From assembly GCF_011742555.1 (NCBI RefSeq), contig NZ_JAAQQR010000001.1, forward strand, positions 774,495-838,494: a stretch of DNA of 64,000 nucleotides, written 5' to 3'. The stretch is from Luteibacter jiangsuensis (GTDB lineage: Bacteria; Pseudomonadota; Gammaproteobacteria; Xanthomonadales; Rhodanobacteraceae). Both the position numbers and the translations under genes were made by a program. The notes under the pieces were generated by a model that was given only the letters and a program-made list of their open reading frames with translations, made no database searches and was not told the DNA's origin. Of the stretch, positions 1 to 8,360 are shown piece by piece; the stretch's first letter is position 1; each line of letters starts with the position of its first letter.

Positions 1-2
1 CC

Positions 3-116
3 GACATGGCCAAGGACGCTGCTTCCAACGCCGCCGATCAGGCCGACAAGTCGGCTGACCAGGCAAAGGACGCTGCCGACAACGCCAAGAGCGCTGCGGA
101 CGACAGCAAGAAGTAA
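3..116 (+). CDS. C-terminal fragment of an Ala/Lys/Asp-rich low-complexity protein
   Basis: The open frame enters from the left edge and stops at the TAA at 114-116. The visible 37 residues are almost entirely Ala, Asp, Lys, Asn, Gln and Ser in a loose 11-residue rhythm ([17 protein letters not shown]). This resembles LEA-like or YtxH/CsbD-type stress proteins, which are amphipathic or disordered. A strong terminator follows 30 bp downstream. The N-terminus is outside the window, so neither a signal peptide nor the family can be judged. Confidence 0.75.
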   Translation, partial: DMAKDAASNAADQADKSADQAKDAADNAKSAADDSKK

Positions 117-146
117 GCCTTTCCAGGTTTATCTTCGATGCAAAGG

Positions 147-177
147 GCGGCCACCTTCGGGTGGCCGCTTTTTTTTT
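147..177 (+). terminator. Rho-independent terminator
   Basis: A perfect 9-bp stem (GCGGCCACC with GGTGGCCGC) closed by a TTCG tetraloop is followed by nine T residues. It ends the transcript of the Ala/Lys-rich gene. Confidence 0.93.
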
Positions 178-262
178 GCCGCTGCCGCTCCTACCGCAAC
201 GCAGCGTTTGCCTGGGGGGCCGCGCCGTTATCATGTCGGTTTGGCCCGCCCGTGAATCACTC

Positions 263-1870
263 ATGCCCATCCTCACGTCGCAGCTCGATACCCGCTCCGC
301 CGAATTCCAGGCCTCCAGTCTGCGCCTGCGCACATTGACGGAGGACCTGCGCGAGACATTGAGGCGCACCGCCGAAGGTGGCGGGGCGAAGGCCCGCGAG
401 AAACATGTGGCGCGTGGCAAGCTGCTTCCGCGCGAGCGCATCCGCGCGCTCCTCGACCCGGGTTCGCCGTTCCTTGAAATCGCCCCGCTTGCCGCGCATG
501 GCATGTATGACGACGCGGCACCCGCGGCGGGTGTCATCGCCGGTATCGGGCGGGTGATGGGCCAGGAAGTGGTGGTGCTCGCGAACGACGCCACCGTCAA
601 GGGCGGCACGTATTTCCCCATGACGGTGAAGAAGCACCTGCGCGCGCAGGAGGTGGCGATGGAGAACAGGCTGCCCTGCGTATACCTCGTCGATTCCGGC
701 GGCGCCTTCCTCCCCTTGCAGGACGAGGTGTTCCCAGACCGCGAGCACTTCGGCCGCATCTTCTACAACCAGGCGCGGATGAGCGCGCAGGGCATCCCGC
801 AGATCGCCGTGGTGATGGGGTCCTGCACCGCCGGCGGTGCCTATGTGCCGGCGATGAGCGACGAAACCATCATCGTTCGCGAGCAGGGAACGATCTTCCT
901 CGGCGGCCCCCCGCTGGTGAAGGCGGCCACGGGCGAGGTCGTTGACGCCGAAGCGCTCGGCGGTGCGGACGTGCATACGTCGGTGTCCGGCGTGGCCGAC
1001 CACTTCGCGGAGAACGACGCCCACGCGCTGGCGATCGCGCGCGACATCGTGGGTTCGCTCAACCGGGTGAAGAAGCAGCCGCTTGCCGTGCGCCCGCCGC
1101 TGGAACCGCGTTTCGCGGCCGAGGAACTCTATGGGGTGATTCCGGAGGACACCCGCCGCCCGTTCGACATCCGCGAGGTGATCGCGCGGCTGGTGGACGA
1201 CTCCGAATTCCATGAATTCAAGGCACGCTACGGCAAGACGCTGGTTACCGGGTTCGCGCACATCCATGGCTACCCGGTGGGCATCGTGGCGAACAACGGC
1301 ATCCTGTTCGGCGAGTCGGCGCAGAAGGGCGCGCATTTCATCGAACTGTGCAACCAGCGGAACGTGCCGCTGGTATTCCTCCAGAACATCACGGGCTTCA
1401 TGGTCGGCCGCAAGTACGAGAACGGCGGCATCGCGAAAGATGGGGCGAAGATGGTCACCGCGGTCGCATGCTCGCACGTGCCCAAGTTCACCGTGGTGAT
1501 CGGCGGCAGTTTCGGCGCCGGCAACTACGCCATGTGCGGCCGCGCATACGGCGCCCGTTTCCTCTGGATGTGGCCGAACGCACGCATCAGCGTCATGGGC
1601 GGCGAACAGGCTGCGTCGGTGCTCGCCACGGTGCGGCGCGACGGTATCGAGGCCGGTGGCGGGGCATGGAGCACGGAGGACGAGGAAGCGTTCAAGGCGC
1701 CTATCCGCGATCAATACGAGCGCCAGGGGCATCCCTACTACGCCAGCGCACGTCTCTGGGACGACGGAATCATCGACCCAGCCGATACGCGGCGCGTCCT
1801 GGGTCTCGCCATCTCCGCGTCGCTCAATGCACCCATCGAACAGGGCCGCTTCGGCGTTTTCCGGATGTGA
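263..1870 (+). CDS. liuB: Methylcrotonoyl-CoA carboxylase beta subunit (carboxyltransferase)
   Basis: This 535-residue protein is the carboxyltransferase subunit of a biotin-dependent acyl-CoA carboxylase. The best fit is methylcrotonoyl-CoA carboxylase of leucine catabolism, which transfers carboxyl from biotin to 3-methylcrotonyl-CoA. The frame runs through the two crotonase-like halves. Visible motifs are [16 protein letters not shown] (oxyanion-hole region) and, in the second half, [20 protein letters not shown] and [14 protein letters not shown]. The ATG at 263 ([12 protein letters not shown]) was chosen because family members begin there and the total length matches the usual 535; upstream in-frame ATGs lie in the terminator region. 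The biotinylated alpha subunit (liuD) and the liuA/liuC genes are not adjacent, since xseA follows at once. Propionyl-CoA carboxylase beta is the less likely alternative. Confidence 0.88.
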   Translation: MPILTSQLDTRSAEFQASSLRLRTLTEDLRETLRRTAEGGGAKAREKHVARGKLLPRERIRALLDPGSPFLEIAPLAAHGMYDDAAPAAGVIAGIGRVMGQEVVVLANDATVKGGTYFPMTVKKHLRAQEVAMENRLPCVYLVDSGGAFLPLQDEVFPDREHFGRIFYNQARMSAQGIPQIAVVMGSCTAGGAYVPAMSDETIIVREQGTIFLGGPPLVKAATGEVVDAEALGGADVHTSVSGVADHFAENDAHALAIARDIVGSLNRVKKQPLAVRPPLEPRFAAEELYGVIPEDTRRPFDIREVIARLVDDSEFHEFKARYGKTLVTGFAHIHGYPVGIVANNGILFGESAQKGAHFIELCNQRNVPLVFLQNITGFMVGRKYENGGIAKDGAKMVTAVACSHVPKFTVVIGGSFGAGNYAMCGRAYGARFLWMWPNARISVMGGEQAASVLATVRRDGIEAGGGAWSTEDEEAFKAPIRDQYERQGHPYYASARLWDDGIIDPADTRRVLGLAISASLNAPIEQGRFGVFRM

Positions 1871-1944
1871 TGTTTTTATAAAGAGTGCGCGGTAAGTCCC
1901 TGCCCCATCGACATTCGCCGCCGCCGTGCTAACCTCGGCGGTCC

Positions 1945-3291
1945 ATGTCAGCCCACAACGAGCACGCGCCTCCGGAGATCCTGACACCCACCGGCCTCAA
2001 CCGGCTGGTGCGCGACCTGCTGGAAGACGCCCTGCCCATGGGCGTGTGGATCGAAGGCGAATTGTCGAACGTGGCGCGGCCTTCCTCGGGGCATGTCTAC
2101 TTCACGCTGAAAGACGCCAACGCGCAGGTCCGCTGCGCCATGTTCCGCATGGCCGCATCGCGCCTGCGCTTCCGTCCGGTGGACGGCATGCATGTGCTCA
2201 TGCGTGCCAAGGTAGGGCTTTATGAAGCGCGCGGCGAGTTCCAGCTGGTCGCCGACCACATGGAACCTGCCGGCGAAGGCGCCTTGCAGCGGGAATTCGA
2301 GCAACTCAAGGCGCGCCTCGGGGCGGAGGGGCTTTTTGCGCCCGAGCGCAAGCGCGCGCTACCGCCCTTCCCCGGCCGTATCGGTGTGATCACCTCGCCC
2401 ACGGGCGCCGCGATACGCGATGTCTTGAGCGTGCTCGGCCGACGCTTCGGCCTAGCCGAGGTGGATGTGCTTCCGGTGCCGGTGCAGGGGCGCGAAGCGC
2501 CCGCCGCCATCGCATCGATGCTTCGCCGGGCCTCGTCGAGCGGCCTCTACGACGTGTTGCTGGTGACGCGCGGCGGCGGCTCGCTCGAAGACCTCTGGGC
2601 CTTCAACGACGAACAGGTGGCGCGCGCCATTCATGCGAGCGCCGTACCCGTGGTGTCGGCGGTCGGTCACGAGGTGGATTTCACCATCGCCGATTTCGTG
2701 GCGGACCTCCGTGCGCCCACGCCATCGGCCGCGGCGGAACTGCTTGTGCCGGAATCGGGCGACATCGCGCGGCAGCTGGCGCGGTTGCGCCAGCGCATGG
2801 CGACCCTGATGGCGCGCCGTCTCCAGGCAGCGGCGCAGCGTGCCGACCAATGGCAGGCGCGTCTCAACGCGCAGCGGCCGCAAGCCCGCCTTGCGCGCGA
2901 TGCACAGCGTCTGGAAGCGTTACGGCGCCGCCTCTACGTCACCGTGGGGCAGACGAACAACCTGCGCCACGCAAGGCTGGAGCGCCTGCATGCCCGCCTG
3001 GCCGCCCAGCATCCCCGCCTGCGGCTCACGCCTTCCCGCGTACGCATTGCCGACCTGCGCCAGCGCCTGTCGGTGGCCATCGCGCGGCGCATCGAGCGCG
3101 ACCGCCTGCGCCTCGCGGAACAGGGACGCACGCTGCACGCGGTCAGCCCGCTGGCGACGCTCGAGCGCGGCTATGCCATCGTCTTCGACCAGCACGAAGC
3201 CGTCGTGCGCCGCGCGTCCGACGTGTCGCCGGGCGACCTCCTGCGCGTGATGCTCGGCAACGGCGAGATCAAGGTACGCAGCGAAAGCTAG
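1945..3291 (+). CDS. xseA: Exodeoxyribonuclease VII large subunit
   Basis: This 448-residue protein is the large subunit of exonuclease VII, which degrades single-stranded DNA from both ends into oligonucleotides during mismatch repair and recombination. The N-terminal OB-fold (about residues 10-110, with IEGELSNVARPSSGHVYFTL) is typical. It is followed by the catalytic region with GRIGVITSPTGAAIRD and VTRGGGSLEDLWAFNDE, then GHEVDFTIADFVADLRAPTP. A long Arg/Gln-rich coiled coil (about 280-400) comes next, and the C-terminal LERGYAIVFD segment closes the protein. Length matches the E. coli enzyme (456 residues). The small subunit gene xseB is not in the window. Confidence 0.96.
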   Translation: MSAHNEHAPPEILTPTGLNRLVRDLLEDALPMGVWIEGELSNVARPSSGHVYFTLKDANAQVRCAMFRMAASRLRFRPVDGMHVLMRAKVGLYEARGEFQLVADHMEPAGEGALQREFEQLKARLGAEGLFAPERKRALPPFPGRIGVITSPTGAAIRDVLSVLGRRFGLAEVDVLPVPVQGREAPAAIASMLRRASSSGLYDVLLVTRGGGSLEDLWAFNDEQVARAIHASAVPVVSAVGHEVDFTIADFVADLRAPTPSAAAELLVPESGDIARQLARLRQRMATLMARRLQAAAQRADQWQARLNAQRPQARLARDAQRLEALRRRLYVTVGQTNNLRHARLERLHARLAAQHPRLRLTPSRVRIADLRQRLSVAIARRIERDRLRLAEQGRTLHAVSPLATLERGYAIVFDQHEAVVRRASDVSPGDLLRVMLGNGEIKVRSES

Positions 3292-3292
3292 G

Positions 3293-3310
3293 CTGCCCGT
3301 ATACGGGCAG
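3293..3310. other. 18-bp perfect palindrome just after xseA
   Basis: CTGCCCGTATACGGGCAG is perfectly self-complementary and begins 2 bp after the xseA stop. It could fold as a weak transcript-end hairpin, but there is no T tract, so it is not called a terminator. Confidence 0.4.
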
Positions 3311-3364
3311 TGAACGCGGCGGGCGTCATCCTGTTTCCATCGATCGGCGCAACGGAGTTCCCCC

Positions 3365-4798
3365 ATGCTCGCCAAGAGCTACCCCTACTACGTGGCGAAC
3401 AAGCCGGTGAAGCCCGGCAAGAAGAAGCTCGACGTGCTGGACAAATACACCGGCAAAGTGGCGACGCGAGTGGCCCTGCCGGACGCGGCCGCGCTGGAAC
3501 GAGCCATCGCTTCGGCAGCGGCGGCGGCGCCCGCCATGAAGCACTTCCGTCCCTATGAACGGCAGGCCGTGCTCGAACATTGCGTGCGCCGCTTCCAGGA
3601 GCGACGCGACGAGCTGGCCTATGCGCTGTGTGTCGAGGCCGGCAAGCCTATCAACGATGCACTGGGCGAAGTCATCCGCCTCATCGATACATTCAAGATC
3701 GCGGCGGAGGAGTCCGTGCGCATCGACGGCGAGACCCTCAACCTCGAGATCTCGCCACGCACCGCCGGCTACCACGGCTACACGAGGCGGGTGCCATCAG
3801 GGCCGGTGGCGTTCATCACGCCGTTCAACTTTCCGCTGAACCTCGTCGCGCACAAGGTCGCGCCCGCCATCGCCGCCGGTTGTCCGTTCGTGCTGAAACC
3901 GTCGGAGAAAACGCCCCTCGGAGCGTTGATCATCGGCGAGATCCTTGCCGAGACCGACCTGCCGAAAGGCGCGTTCTCCATCCTTCCGCTGGATGGCAGG
4001 CATGCCGAACCGCTCGTGACCGACCCGCGCCTCAAGCTGCTTTCGTTCACCGGCGGGCTTGTCGGCTGGGACCTCAAGGCGCGCGCAGGCCACAAGAAGG
4101 TAACGCTCGAACTGGGTGGCAACGCTGCCTGCATCGTGGACGGCGACCAGGCCGATCGGCTCGACGCCGTGGTCGACCGGCTCGTGTTCGGCGCCTTCTA
4201 TCAGTCGGGGCAGAGTTGCATCAGCGTGCAGCGGATCCTTGTCCACGACGACGTGTACGAGGCACTGCGCCGCAAGCTCGTGGCGAAGGTGAAAGCACTG
4301 AAAGCCGGCGATCCGAAGAAGAAGTCCACCTTCCTGGGGCCCATGATCGACACGGCGACGGCGGAACGGCTCGAGGGCTGGATCGCCGAAGCGAAGAAGG
4401 CCGGCGGCCGCATCCTCTGCGGCGGCGGCAGGAAAGGCGCGATGCTCGAGGCCACGTTGCTGGAAAACGTGCCGCGCGATGCGAAGCTGCAGCGGATGGA
4501 AGCCTTCGGGCCGGTGGCGCTCCTGCAACGCTTCATGACCTTCGACGAGGCGCTGGCCTTTGCCAACGACTCCGACTTCGGCTTGCAGGCTGGCGTATTC
4601 ACCAACGACCTGCGCCATGCCATGCGTGCCTGGGACGAACTCGAGCAGGGCGGCGTGATCGTCAACGATGTGCCGAGCTTCCGCGTGGACAACATGCCGT
4701 ACGGCGGCGTGAAGTCATCGGGAATCGGGCGGGAAGGTGTGCGCTATGCGATCGAGGACATGACCGAAACGCGGTTGATGGTGATTCGGGACGTCTGA
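3365..4798 (+). CDS. NAD(P)-dependent aldehyde dehydrogenase family protein
   Basis: This 477-residue enzyme oxidises an aldehyde to an acid with NAD(P)+; the substrate is unknown. ALDH landmarks are clear: the FITPFNFPLNLVAHKVAPAI strand, VLKPSEKTPLGA, the catalytic Glu in VTLELGGNAA, the catalytic Cys in YQSGQSCISVQR, and EAFGPVALL plus the C-terminal MPYGGVKSSGIGREG. The coenzyme-loop motif normally written FTGS reads FTGG here (LLSFTGGLVGWDLKARAG). By comparison with relatives as I recall them, the loop appears one residue short. A GGAG sequence about 8 bp before the ATG supports the start. The gene stands alone between xseA and a convergent oxidoreductase, so context does not name the substrate. 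Confidence 0.9.
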   Translation: MLAKSYPYYVANKPVKPGKKKLDVLDKYTGKVATRVALPDAAALERAIASAAAAAPAMKHFRPYERQAVLEHCVRRFQERRDELAYALCVEAGKPINDALGEVIRLIDTFKIAAEESVRIDGETLNLEISPRTAGYHGYTRRVPSGPVAFITPFNFPLNLVAHKVAPAIAAGCPFVLKPSEKTPLGALIIGEILAETDLPKGAFSILPLDGRHAEPLVTDPRLKLLSFTGGLVGWDLKARAGHKKVTLELGGNAACIVDGDQADRLDAVVDRLVFGAFYQSGQSCISVQRILVHDDVYEALRRKLVAKVKALKAGDPKKKSTFLGPMIDTATAERLEGWIAEAKKAGGRILCGGGRKGAMLEATLLENVPRDAKLQRMEAFGPVALLQRFMTFDEALAFANDSDFGLQAGVFTNDLRHAMRAWDELEQGGVIVNDVPSFRVDNMPYGGVKSSGIGREGVRYAIEDMTETRLMVIRDV

Positions 4799-4823
4799 CG
4801 GGCGATGGTTCGCGCAGGGACGA

Positions 4824-6209
4824 TCAGCGGTTCGTTTCAACCGGTTGCAGATCGCCGATCAGCGTGGGGATCAACTCGGACACCGTTGGATGGATCGGTA
4901 CGGCCCATTGCAAGGTGCCGATGGATGCCTTCGCGTTCATCATGTCGAGAATCCCGTGGATGGCTTCGTCACCGCCGGTGCCGAGAATCGCGGCACCGAG
5001 GATCTGTTTCGTTTCCGCATCCGCAACGACCTTCATGAAGCCATGCGTCTCGGCTTTTTCCACGGCGCGCCCCACGCGCGTCATCGGGCGTTTCGACACC
5101 AGCAGCGGCCTGCCGCTGGCGCGCGCCTGGGTTTCCGTCATGCCCACCCGCCCCAGCGGCGGATCGACGTAGAGCGCATAACCCAGGATGCGGTCGCTGA
5201 CCCTTCGGTCGCCACCATCGAGGAGGTTGGCGGCCACGATCTCGTAGTCGTTCCACGCCGTGTGCGTGAAGGCACCCTTGCCATTGCAGTCGCCCATGGC
5301 CCAGACACCTTCGGCACTCGTGGCAAGGCGGTCGTCCACCTTGATGTACCCGCGCTCGTCGACGGCGATGCCGGCCTTGTCCAGACCCAGATCGTCGGTG
5401 TTGGGGCGGCGGCCGACGGCCAGCAGCACGTGCGTGCCGACCACTTCCGGAGAGCCGTCCGTGCAATCCACGCCCACGCTCACACCGTTGGAGTGCCTTG
5501 CCAGGCGAATACAGCATGCGTCGGTGCGTACTTCGATGCCCTCGCCTTCCAGGAAGGCGCGAATCTCGGCGGAAACGTCTTCATCTTCGCGCTGCACCAG
5601 ACGGGGCCCCTGCTCCACCACCGTCACCCTCGCGCCGAAGCGACGGTACATCTGTGCGAACTCCAGTCCTATGTAGCTGCCACCGACGACGACCAGATGT
5701 TCGGGCACCGACTCCAAGGGGATGATGGTGCTGTTGGTCAGGTAGTCCACCTCGTCGACGCCCGGGAAATCCGGCACGTTGGCGCGGCCCCCGACGTTGA
5801 GGAAAACCTGGGGCGCCTCGATCGTTTCGCCATTCACCTCGAGTCGGCGCGGCGCGACAAAGCGTGCGTGTCCGCGGATGAGCGTGAGCCCCGGCATGCC
5901 TGCCAGCCAGTCTTCGTTGCCTTTGCGCGAATCGAGGATCACCTTGCGTGCACGCGCCGCCACCGTCGGCATGTCGATCGACACCGCTCCCACGCCCACC
6001 CCGTATTCGGCGCCACGCCGGGCGAGGTGCGCCGCGTAGGCGCTGGCGACGAGGGTCTTGGTGGGCTTGCACCCGGTGTTGACGCAGGTGCCGCCGACGA
6101 GATGTCGCTCGACGATGGCGACGGTCTTCCCGGCGCCGGTAAGGCGGTTCGCCAGCGCAGGTCCCGCCTGCCCGGCACCGACGATGATGGCGTCGAACGA
6201 ACGGGGCAT
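4824..6209 (-). CDS. FAD-dependent pyridine nucleotide-disulfide oxidoreductase, MerA/lipoamide dehydrogenase-like
   Basis: This 461-residue flavoprotein is a class I disulfide oxidoreductase. The N-terminal FAD motif reads IIVGAGQAGPALANRL. The redox-active pair is in GGTCVNTGCKPTKTL. The NAD(P) Rossmann motif is VVVGGSYIGLEFAQMYRRFG, and the C-terminal dimer-interface motif HPTVSEL supplies the proton-relay His and Glu. It resembles proteins often annotated as mercuric reductase. However, it has no N-terminal HMA domain, and it ends at LQPVETNR without the C-terminal vicinal Cys pair that binds Hg(II) in MerA. Mercury reduction is therefore unlikely and the true electron acceptor is unknown. 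The start has GGAGAGCC just upstream. It is convergent with the aldehyde dehydrogenase. Confidence 0.9.
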   Translation of the reverse strand: MPRSFDAIIVGAGQAGPALANRLTGAGKTVAIVERHLVGGTCVNTGCKPTKTLVASAYAAHLARRGAEYGVGVGAVSIDMPTVAARARKVILDSRKGNEDWLAGMPGLTLIRGHARFVAPRRLEVNGETIEAPQVFLNVGGRANVPDFPGVDEVDYLTNSTIIPLESVPEHLVVVGGSYIGLEFAQMYRRFGARVTVVEQGPRLVQREDEDVSAEIRAFLEGEGIEVRTDACCIRLARHSNGVSVGVDCTDGSPEVVGTHVLLAVGRRPNTDDLGLDKAGIAVDERGYIKVDDRLATSAEGVWAMGDCNGKGAFTHTAWNDYEIVAANLLDGGDRRVSDRILGYALYVDPPLGRVGMTETQARASGRPLLVSKRPMTRVGRAVEKAETHGFMKVVADAETKQILGAAILGTGGDEAIHGILDMMNAKASIGTLQWAVPIHPTVSELIPTLIGDLQPVETNR

Positions 6210-6265
6210 GGCGGCTCTCCAATGGGGGCGGTCACCGCGAGCCCAGCCGGGCCGCGGCTCGAAGC

Positions 6266-6342
6266 TGGTGACCCCGGCCCGATTCGAACGGGCGACCTTC
6301 CCCTTAGGAGGGGGACGCTCTATCCAGCTGAGCTACGGGGCC
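6266..6342 (-). tRNA. tRNA-Arg (anticodon CCT)
   Basis: The reverse strand folds into a complete cloverleaf. The 7-bp acceptor stem is GGCCCCG/CGGGGTC with one G-T pair. The D arm is GCTC...GAGC, the anticodon stem TCCCC/GGGGA has loop CTCCTAA (anticodon CCT, reading AGG), and the T arm contains GTTCGAATC. The 3' CCA is encoded (6266-6268). Confidence 0.96.
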
Positions 6343-6553
6343 AGAAGTGGCTCTACACCAGGGCTGCATTTTGCCACCCTCGCGATCCCGCTCATAGTAC
6401 ATGAACACGCCTTGGGGCCGCCCGTTACCTCTGCAGGCTCCGAATCGACATACCGAATCATTTGGACTTGCCGTGCAAAGGAGAACATCCTCAGCACACG
6501 GCCAAGGCGTCAAGGACGAGCCGGGCGACGTGCACTCAGACAAGGACAGTCCA

Positions 6554-7732
6554 ATGAAAAACTCCTCAACAACGGCCACCTGGGCACAGGTCCTGTTCTT
6601 CAGGGTCTTCAAGGATTTCGCGCAGGAACAGCAGCCTGCGCGCGTCAAGGTCTTCAACAACGGACGACAGCAGTGCCAGGTCAAGGTATCCATCGTGGTC
6701 CAGGACGCGGCCGGCAATCCCGTCGACCTGCCCGAAGCCGATTTCCAGAAGCTCGAACTGATCGATTACGGCACCGGCCAGCCTCTCCCTGCAGGGTGGC
6801 AAGTCTCGCGGACGCCGGGCGAATACACGTGGGATGAAACGATCATTCCAGACACCGCCGAAGCCGCCTCGCCCGCAGCCCCGTCCAGGCAGACAGAGGA
6901 CGACGCGGCTGGCCGGCTCCTCACCACGCGGGAGCAGAGGCAGTTACGCCAGGCGATTTTCTATGTCGCCACGAACTCGACAAGCCGCACGCAGATCGCG
7001 GCTCGCATCCCGCTTCCCGGCGGCGGCGCATATGCAACGACCAACACGGTGTGGATATCCGACCCCGACGGCCTGGGCGACAAGAACGGAAATTTCAACT
7101 CTTCGGTTCTTGTCACGCCTGCCGCCTTCCCATCACTTCCCATCACCAGCTACGGCGAGTTCGATACCAACGGAAATCTCATGGCGCACCGCGTTGGGAA
7201 CACTTCCAACTTCTTCCTCGCGGAAGAGCACTACGTGTTCGTCAACCTCAACGGGCGCGAGCTCGCCTTGAAGTCGGTGAGCGCGAGTAAAACAGCACCG
7301 ACCGGATTTGCCGTGTACACGCATGGCGATGACTTCGACACGTTCAAGTGGGGCATCAGCTACTACGGCCAGCCCAACGCCTCGGCTCCGGAACACCTGC
7401 CACTTCCCCCACTCAGATGGTTCCAGCTGACGGTCGCGAGCGAAGATCGGCCCGCGGAGGCCAAGGAATCCCGCCAGTCGAACTACGACCCGCTGACCAT
7501 GTTCCGCAATTCCGCAGGGTCGATCGTGGGCCGTTCCACCACGCGCGTGGTCATCGGCTTGATCCTCGGCATCCTCCAGGGCCGTTTCCTCGATAGTAGC
7601 AACGGCTCGGTTCCCGATAAGAATGCGACGACGCTGCATATCCTGGACGCCTACGGCAACTATCACAGCCTGAATCTCACGTTCGGCGCCAAGGCCAATC
7701 AACTGAAGATATCCAAGGCGGCGAAAGACTAG
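6554..7732 (+). CDS. Hypothetical protein, first of a paralogous beta-rich pair upstream of the RHS shell gene
   Basis: This 392-residue protein has no signal peptide and no recognised family. The ATG at 6554 was chosen over an in-frame ATG at 6401 because it has AGGAC about 8 bp upstream and because the homology with the 8361 protein starts soon after. The N-terminal region (about 30-100) reads ARVKVFNNGRQQCQVKVSIV, then a GxP-type hydrophilic stretch and GWQVSRTPGEYTW. The downstream protein at 8361 has the equivalent TQVRVYHNGLQQARIRLRV and GWSAQRTDRGYTYH. Both then carry an FYV(A/S) segment (FYVATNSTSRTQIAARI here). The alternating hydrophobic pattern suggests beta-sandwich structure. The gene is first in a tandem run leading into the RHS gene, so a role in assembly, export or display of the RHS product is possible but unproven. 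Confidence 0.8.
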   Translation: MKNSSTTATWAQVLFFRVFKDFAQEQQPARVKVFNNGRQQCQVKVSIVVQDAAGNPVDLPEADFQKLELIDYGTGQPLPAGWQVSRTPGEYTWDETIIPDTAEAASPAAPSRQTEDDAAGRLLTTREQRQLRQAIFYVATNSTSRTQIAARIPLPGGGAYATTNTVWISDPDGLGDKNGNFNSSVLVTPAAFPSLPITSYGEFDTNGNLMAHRVGNTSNFFLAEEHYVFVNLNGRELALKSVSASKTAPTGFAVYTHGDDFDTFKWGISYYGQPNASAPEHLPLPPLRWFQLTVASEDRPAEAKESRQSNYDPLTMFRNSAGSIVGRSTTRVVIGLILGILQGRFLDSSNGSVPDKNATTLHILDAYGNYHSLNLTFGAKANQLKISKAAKD

Positions 7733-7807
7733 CGCGAACGCGGCATAAGGACACGTGGCCGGGGCGTAACCAAGAGAGCGGGCCACCCAGCGAAGGAAAT
7801 ATCCGCC

Positions 7808-8326
7808 ATGAAAAAATTCATGACCATTGCGTGCGTACTATTGATAATGGCCGGCACGGCGGCGTGTGGCATGACCCACCCTGCCGAACGACACGAGGCC
7901 GGACACGTCGCACAGACAACGGGCGCTGAGCCGAAACAGGGCTACTACGGCACCATACGATTCTACGAGGGCTACAACGGTAGCCAAGACACGTTCTGCC
8001 CTGAAACCATCACCCAGCGCCCCTTTTTCAAACAGAAGAAGATGGGGGATTGCGGGAAGAACGACGAAGCAAAATCAATGAAATTCGAGGGCACTCCCGC
8101 GGGGGTTGTCGTCAAGGTGTACGACAACCCCAATTGCGACACCGGCGACGACTATGCCGTTATCACCACACTGAGGAGCGCGGTGAATAATCCCATCACC
8201 GTATGGAACTTCGAGGACAACGACTCGGACGATCCGAACGGTTACCAGATCAGGTATTACTATCAAGATGGCAACCTGGACGGTAAGGTGTCCTGCGTGC
8301 AGTTCATTGTGCCTGAGGCACCCTAA
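7808..8326 (+). CDS. Small secreted protein or lipoprotein in the RHS cluster
   Basis: This 172-residue protein starts with a lysine-tagged hydrophobic signal (MKKFMTIACVLLIMAGTAAC). The Cys at residue 20 gives a plausible though imperfect lipobox (TAAC), so it is probably exported and perhaps lipidated. The mature part contains two similar beta-rich halves, GTIRFYEGYNGSQDTF and VVVKVYDNPNCDTGDDYAV. The aromatic xYD/xYE spacing recalls beta/gamma-crystallin-type Greek keys, a weak resemblance only. Four mature Cys residues may form disulfides. Base composition is visibly more AT-rich than its neighbours. It lies between the two paralogous beta-rich genes with about 75 bp before it and 34 bp after it, consistent with one operon. 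Confidence 0.75.
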   Translation: MKKFMTIACVLLIMAGTAACGMTHPAERHEAGHVAQTTGAEPKQGYYGTIRFYEGYNGSQDTFCPETITQRPFFKQKKMGDCGKNDEAKSMKFEGTPAGVVVKVYDNPNCDTGDDYAVITTLRSAVNNPITVWNFEDNDSDDPNGYQIRYYYQDGNLDGKVSCVQFIVPEAP

Positions 8327-8360
8327 GCCACCTTCGAATTCGGGATGCTCGGAGAAAGCC

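Noticed and set aside
257..1987. A 576-codon reverse frame opposite liuB
   Set aside because: It is an antisense shadow with no recognisable domain, and it crosses the start of xseA.
4824..6209. Mercuric reductase
   Set aside because: The C-terminal vicinal Cys pair and the HMA domain are absent, and no mer genes are nearby.
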